Shown here piece after piece: positions 59,501 to 64,000 of a DNA stretch of 64,000 nt. The first letter of the stretch is position 1. Each line of letters starts with the position of its first letter. A program made the translations under genes and the position numbers. The notes under the pieces are model-generated. The model was not told the DNA's origin, searched no databases, and saw only the letters and a program-made list of their open reading frames with translations. Source of the DNA: Heliopora coerulea. Lineage: Eukaryota > Cnidaria > Anthozoa > Scleralcyonacea > Helioporidae. Location of the stretch: the NCBI GenBank assembly GCA_030142905.1, contig JASJOG010000086.1:1362982-1426981 (forward strand), given 5' to 3'.

Positions 59501-61839
59501 ATTTCACATATGAAAATAATATTTTACATGTGAATTGTTTCAATTCCATGTGTAAAATGGAAATTTCATATATGAAATTAAATTTCATGTGTAAATGCTC
59601 CATTTCTTAGGTGAAATATACGTTTCGTACACGAAGATTTCGCATGTGAAATTTTGAGCCAGTTCAAATGTTTCAATTCCATGTTTTCACATTTGAAATG
59701 ACATGTGAAAGTTTTGTAAGGGACACATAAGGTGTAACTATCAAATAGAGCATGTTCAAGTTACATATTTTGGATATTGGAACAAGGAAAGAAAGAAGAA
59801 AGAAAGGAAGATAGCCCAGGACAGCGAATAGCAAATTTAGTTGAACCAGACTGGGACTACTCACCTAAATTAACCTCAACTGTTCTTTTTTAGCATCTAC
59901 ATCCTGATGACGAAGAAGCACTTAGTATAATCAGTTACATTGGTTGTGGACTGTCGTTGGTTGGATTAGCATTAACCATAATTACAATATTGCTATTTAG
60001 GTAAGTAATTGTATCGAAATTTTCACCGAATGATTGTCAGAAAGAAAAAGTATTTTGTCTTAATTCTAGTTTTTGTGAAACTAAATACACGTGAATATGT
60101 TGCAATTGTTGTCTGAGCTGCTGTTGTTGCGTTTGTGGTCGTTTTAGTTGATGGTAAAGTTAGCAAGTATTCTTGTCCCTGCTGCTGCTGCTAAAGTGCT
60201 GTTGGTGATTTTTCTTTCTGTTGTGGTCGTCATCATTGTTGTTGTTAATACCAACAATTTTCCACCTTTTTCGTCTTTCAGGGACCTTCGAAGAAAGGCT
60301 CCAAATCAGATCTTACTCAACTTCTGCGTCGCCTTATCTTTAACATTGGTTGTGTTCTTAGCCGCTGCTGAACGTTCAAAGACATCTTCATTGGCCAGTT
60401 GCCGTGCAGCAGCAATAGCGTTGCATTATTTTCTTCTAGTGGTGTTCATGTGGATGGCGATAGAAGCTTTTAATATGTATTTGTTGTTTGTTAAAATTCT
60501 TCCTTCATATTTTCCGAAATTTATGCTGAAATGCTGCATTGCGGGTTGGGGTAAGTGGAAACAAAATACGTAGAATAGAAAACAAGAAAGAGGAGAAATG
60601 GAAAAGGATTCTGGTAGTCTGTAATTAATGAAGAACAATTTCATTCAACTTTAAGTTTTGTTAAAAAGTTCTTCGATGTTGCACTTAGTTATCGCCTTGA
60701 GAAACATGCACCATCCCTTCCTTCGTGCTCTTTCAACTTACATCGATAATTTGATTTAGTACGTTTGACAGTCATGAATTATTTCTTAATTTTTGTTCTT
60801 ATTGCATTGCCAGGAATTCCTGCGGTGATTGTGTTAATAACATTGGGCGTGGCTCTTGATGACTACGGAAGCACAAAATAGTAAGTTTTACTTCTAAAAT
60901 TTTGTTTAAAACATCACCCTTTGTGCGTTTTCCTTATTGATGACTCCTTGCTTGTGTTATAAGAATGTTTGTGTCACGTGACGTCTTCATGCAATTGGCC
61001 CACTCTTGATCGTATTTACGGTGACATCATTGATCATACTTTTATAATTTACGTATTATAATTATAATTAATAAGAATAATTAATTAAATTAATGATAAT
61101 AATTCGTTATAACCTATAAATTACCAAAAGACATGGTCACTTATATTGCCCAAGCAAAATAAGATTTCATAGGTGTATTTTATGCCGATTTGTGCTTCTG
61201 ACGCGAGAAATTCTTCTGCCAACGCAAATGTTTAACTAATCCATGCTTTTGTGTTTCAGCTGTCGACTTCATGGCAACTCATTTTACGTATCGTTCCTGG
61301 TTCCAGTTTTTCTCATTGTTCTGCTCAATTCCATCGCTTTCGTGTGCATCTTACATTCCCTTATGAGTTCTGGAAGTAAAATTAAAACTGATAGAAAGGT
61401 TACAGGGTTTCAACAACTTTGGCGTGGTTCTACGGTATTCGTTTTCCTTGGTCTAACTTGGCTGTTTGGTGTCTGTGTAATAGGCGGCTCCAATATCCCT
61501 GCTTTCCAATATCTGTTTTCTTTTTTCAACTCGCTTCAAGGCTTCTTTGTTTTTGTTTTTTATTGCTTGTTACCAGCAGGGAGCAGAAAAAGATATAAAT
61601 CTTTCGTACAAAAAAAGTTATTGACCGAAGCTGGCAGTCCAAATACAACAAATTTTAATACGAAACCGGATTCAGCTGGAATAAAGAGAACCAAAACAGC
61701 AAGAGAGAGAAATGACAAGAAATACCACAGCAAAGACGCTTTAATCATGTCTGCCTCGTCGGAAAGTTCGAAAATAGCGCACTATACCTCTGATTCCCTT
61801 GATTCGACGATGAGACTCATAAGCCACACGAGAATTTGA
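56517..61839 (+). CDS. Adhesion G-protein-coupled receptor, copy 2 (Cys domain, GAIN/GPS, 7TM)
   Basis: Exons are 56517-56740, 56893-57042, 57807-57901, 58644-59217, 59894-60000, 60282-60550, 60814-60880 and 61260-61839. All borders are AG/GT and exon phases equal those of copy 1; the visible part is 687 residues. It has the same Cys domain, GAIN domain and GPS (CHCDHLTNFAMLV, cleavage between 59196 and 59197, agonist TNFAMLV). The seven helices include GLTWLFG and FNSLQGFFVFVFYC. The exon after the GPS differs most from copy 1 (HLHPDDEEALS instead of DVYPGDTALDREALG) and is 12 nt shorter, in frame. The cytoplasmic tail is longer and rich in Ser/Lys (SASSESSKIAHYTSDSLDS), offering phosphorylation sites that copy 1 lacks. 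AATAAA lies at 61850, very close to the stop. Its stalk is microexon array 2, and SRCR exons may be part of the same gene. Confidence 0.9.
57250..57800 (+). repeat. AATGRT-type minisatellite in GAIN intron, copy 2
   Basis: It sits at the same intron position as 2390-3030. The hexamer block (about 57265-57690) is shorter and rearranged, with a terminal GATAATGATAATG run; the GATCAC-rich end is nearly identical to that of copy 1. Shared position shows that the tract existed before the duplication. Confidence 0.9.
59218..59893. other. Intron after GPS exon with TTTCATATGTGAAA repeat (59470-59730)
   Basis: It holds the second copy of the repeat at 18470-18735 and a short GAAAG-rich stretch near 59790. 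Apart from the splice sites no other feature is seen. The intron is longer than in copy 1 because of the repeat. Confidence 0.6.
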
Positions 61840-63292
61840 CTTCCGAAGTAATAAAATCCAAAACGAACATTCCAAATCAAGGCCAATTGACATAAGCAGG
61901 ATAGAAAAGGATCCCTTACCACGCGTTGCAAGCGACTATTCACTAGATCCGGTTGTTCAAAAAGGATTAGCCAAATCTCAGATTAGTAAAAGACTTGCTG
62001 GTAAAATTATGATCATCCTACTCAGGAAAGTAGCAATTTTCTGAGGAGGACTTTGTATGAATCGAGAAAAGCTTAATTCCACTAAGTTTACACTCAAACA
62101 ACCGACCTAAACATTCCGTAGCTAAACAGGTAGTTAACTTTTAACGTGGGTTAGGGCTTATCGTTTTGACGTCTTCTGAACAATCGTGCCTTGTGTTAGG
62201 ATTGAAGTATAGGGGTAGGATTAGCGTCATGGATTGGTTTTTGATTAGCACTTAGCTACAGTTCTGAGCTAGGAATAGGAATTAGAGTTTTTACGAGGGA
62301 TAATTGCCTTCATTGCTGTACTGTCATTTCTCATTGCTTGGAATTTCCTTGCTAATTTTCAACCTCTAACAGCCTTTGTGTCATTTTAAAGATACCAAAC
62401 ATTATTGGGTGAATTTGACCTAGAACCAGGGACTTTAAAACAAGTTATTCAACAATGATGAATTTGGGCCACGCTAGATTTCCCATTTTCGTTTTGCAAA
62501 TTTATCAAAGACGATTGTGGTCGTGTTTACGGCGAAAAATACGACAGACTTTAGTTTTGATATGAAGTGGATCAAAAGCAAAGCAAGTAGCAGATATTAT
62601 AGAAGAAAAAGATGTCGTAAGTGGCGGTATGAAGCAGCGTTCGCCCATTCCTAAAAGCTCAGATTAACCTAACCTGATGGGTGCTTGGCTCTTGAAAACT
62701 CGTTGCCTTTACCCATCCAAATTCTTCGTGTGGGTGAAGTAAATGAGTGCGAGTGGGGCACAACAGATCTGTAAAGTGATGATGATGACAGCAAGCACTG
62801 AATGGCGTTCCATGGTTCCTCAGTCGAAGGTTTTACTGTTGTAATTTTTCAGTCTTGTGTATTACTTTCAGTATTTGTGTATTAAGTAGAGTTAAACAAA
62901 AGACATAGAACGTGCCATGTAATCAATCCGTTCTTAGACACGCTTAACTAAGAAGAAGAAAATTAAATTTCCTTTATTGCTTACGAATTAAGTAGATTCA
63001 TTCTAACGCGGCTTTATTTTGCTAAAATTAAGTGATCGAGGCACATCCATAGGCGTCCAGAGGACGGGGGGCAGGGGGCCATGCCCTCCCATTTCGTACC
63101 AATATATTGAACCTGTTGGAAAATTAAATTATGGCCTCGTGTTCTGAATCTCGACAACATTCGTTTCTACAGCCAAGTTTTTCTTGGTGCGATATCGAAC
63201 TAACACTCGGCTCCATTTACCAGTTATCCCCAACGATGTTACTTAGTGGTGAACACCGAGTCCGCTGACCATCTGGGTATGCTATGCATACC
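61840..63292. other. 3' flank of aGPCR copy 2; no gene recognised
   Basis: There is no supported exon or RNA gene. A GAGGACGGGGGGCAGGGGG tract near 63060 resembles the G-rich part of hAT MITEs, but no inverted ends were found. Confidence 0.4.
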
Positions 63293-63299
63293 CAGGCAT

Positions 63300-63698
63300 T
63301 CCAAAGTAATTCATGGTCTTGCTCCACAATAGATAGAAGACCTGATCAGTCATTATAAGCCCTCGAGAACTCTTCGATCTTCCCAGGCCAATTTACTTAA
63401 TGAACCTAGATTTAAAGTGAATAATTATGGTGGCATAGCCTTTCCTGTTTGTAGTCCGAGGTTGTGGAATAAGCTACCTATTTCTATCAGAGAATGTACT
63501 GATCTCTCGGAATACAAGAACAAGCTTAAGACGCACTTGTTTAAAATAGCCTAGAGTGTATAATCATTTAAATAAGTTTTTTCAGATGTATTTTTTAAAT
63601 GAAATATTTTAACTTACATGTTACTTTTATGATATGCATTTATAATTCAATGTAAAGCGCTTAGATCTATTTGTTATAAGCGCTATATAAGCTTTTAA

Positions 63699-63765
<67 letters not shown>
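63300..63765 (+). mobile_element. L2-type LINE, 5'-truncated 3' end with ATT tail
   Basis: The frame reads the typical L2 C-terminus: VIHGLAPQ, then RTLRSSQANLLNEPRF, GGIAFPVCSPRLWNKLP and KNKLKTHLFKIA. The 3' end has GTAAAGCGCTTAGATC, ATAAGCGCTATATAAGC and an ATT microsatellite (63703-63764), as in L2 elements. CAGGCAT is repeated at 63293-63299 and 63766-63772 and is probably the target duplication. Confidence 0.88.
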
Positions 63766-63772
63766 CAGGCAT

Positions 63773-64000
63773 GCCATTGTGGCAAGCCTCAGGGTATGCC
63801 ACAACTTTGCCCCCTCCCCCCAATAAATTAACCCTGGCAACGCAACTGCGTCATCCGTCACAAGTTGATCGGGAACGGTGGTTAAAACATCTTTTGCCGT
63901 GTGGAGATCCGTTCGTGAAACCTTCGGAGATAAGTAGCTTACTCGACGCATAAGAGTCGCCAGCCCCATTTCTCGTACGGTGACTATTTTAATCCAGAGT
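63773..64000. other. Unassigned DNA at the window end
   Basis: A short + strand open frame to 63953 contains HPSQVDRERWLKHLLPCG, but I do not recognise it and see no splice sites in phase. It may be part of an older element interrupted by the L2 insertion. Confidence 0.25.

Overview
This window is animal genomic DNA, AT-rich and intron-rich, most likely from an anthozoan cnidarian (stony-coral-like). The evidence is the combination of adhesion GPCR and SRCR exons with a dense nested mixture of Penelope-like, DIRS, Ty3, BEL/Pao, CR1/L2-type and hAT elements. The species assignment is inference; the exon and element calls rest on visible motifs, splice sites, target-site duplications and reading-frame continuity.

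The backbone is a tandem duplication of one adhesion GPCR (aGPCR) gene on the + strand. Copy 1 (1658-7176) and copy 2 (56517-61839) each have eight matching exons. These encode a hormone-receptor-like Cys domain, a GAIN domain ending in a GPS cleavage motif with an HL/T site and a tethered agonist, and a seven-helix region. All intron phases agree between the copies. Upstream of each copy lies an array of about 150-bp units. Each unit carries a 27-nt (sometimes 21, 30 or 33-nt) microexon between a polypyrimidine-AG acceptor and a GTAAGT donor. Every microexon is phase 1-1 and encodes one Thr/Pro/Ser block of a mucin-like stalk. The array ends in exactly the phase at which the Cys-domain exon begins. 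Array 1 (1-830) is cut by the window edge; array 2 (52381-55630) has 18 units and contains its own 1.69-kb internal duplication. Three SRCR-domain exons (35.3, 45.9 and 50.5 kb), also phase 1-1 and on the + strand, lie upstream of array 2. They may belong to the copy 2 gene, giving SRCR, mucin stalk, Cys domain, GAIN and 7TM in order.

The 45 kb between the copies is mostly mobile DNA. From left to right it holds: a DIRS element split by an inverted-repeat Penelope-type insertion (8.1-11.0 kb); a truncated Ty3 element on the - strand (11.0-13.5 kb); a 168-bp satellite; MITEs; a Penelope element with an inverted terminal copy (21.4-24.2 kb); the signal-peptide exon of a vitellogenin-like lipid-transfer protein on the - strand (25.1-25.3 kb); a LINE split by a second LINE (26.6-31.4 kb); two head-to-head Penelope elements (31.5-34.0 kb); a BEL/Pao element on the - strand containing two hAT MITEs and a very young, intact Ty3 element (35.7-45.6 kb); two more segmental copies carrying an SRCR exon plus an internally deleted Pao; a decayed hAT transposase; and a tRNA-like palindrome.

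The observations most worth following are the microexon arrays, which look like a modular, splice-assembled stalk, and a canonical-looking type I hammerhead ribozyme (55138-55184) inserted in array 2. A related hairpin-plus-GAAA motif recurs at the tails of most Penelope-type elements here. Long stretches at 14.5-17.6, 18.7-21.4, 25.3-26.5 and 61.8-63.3 kb show no gene I can support.
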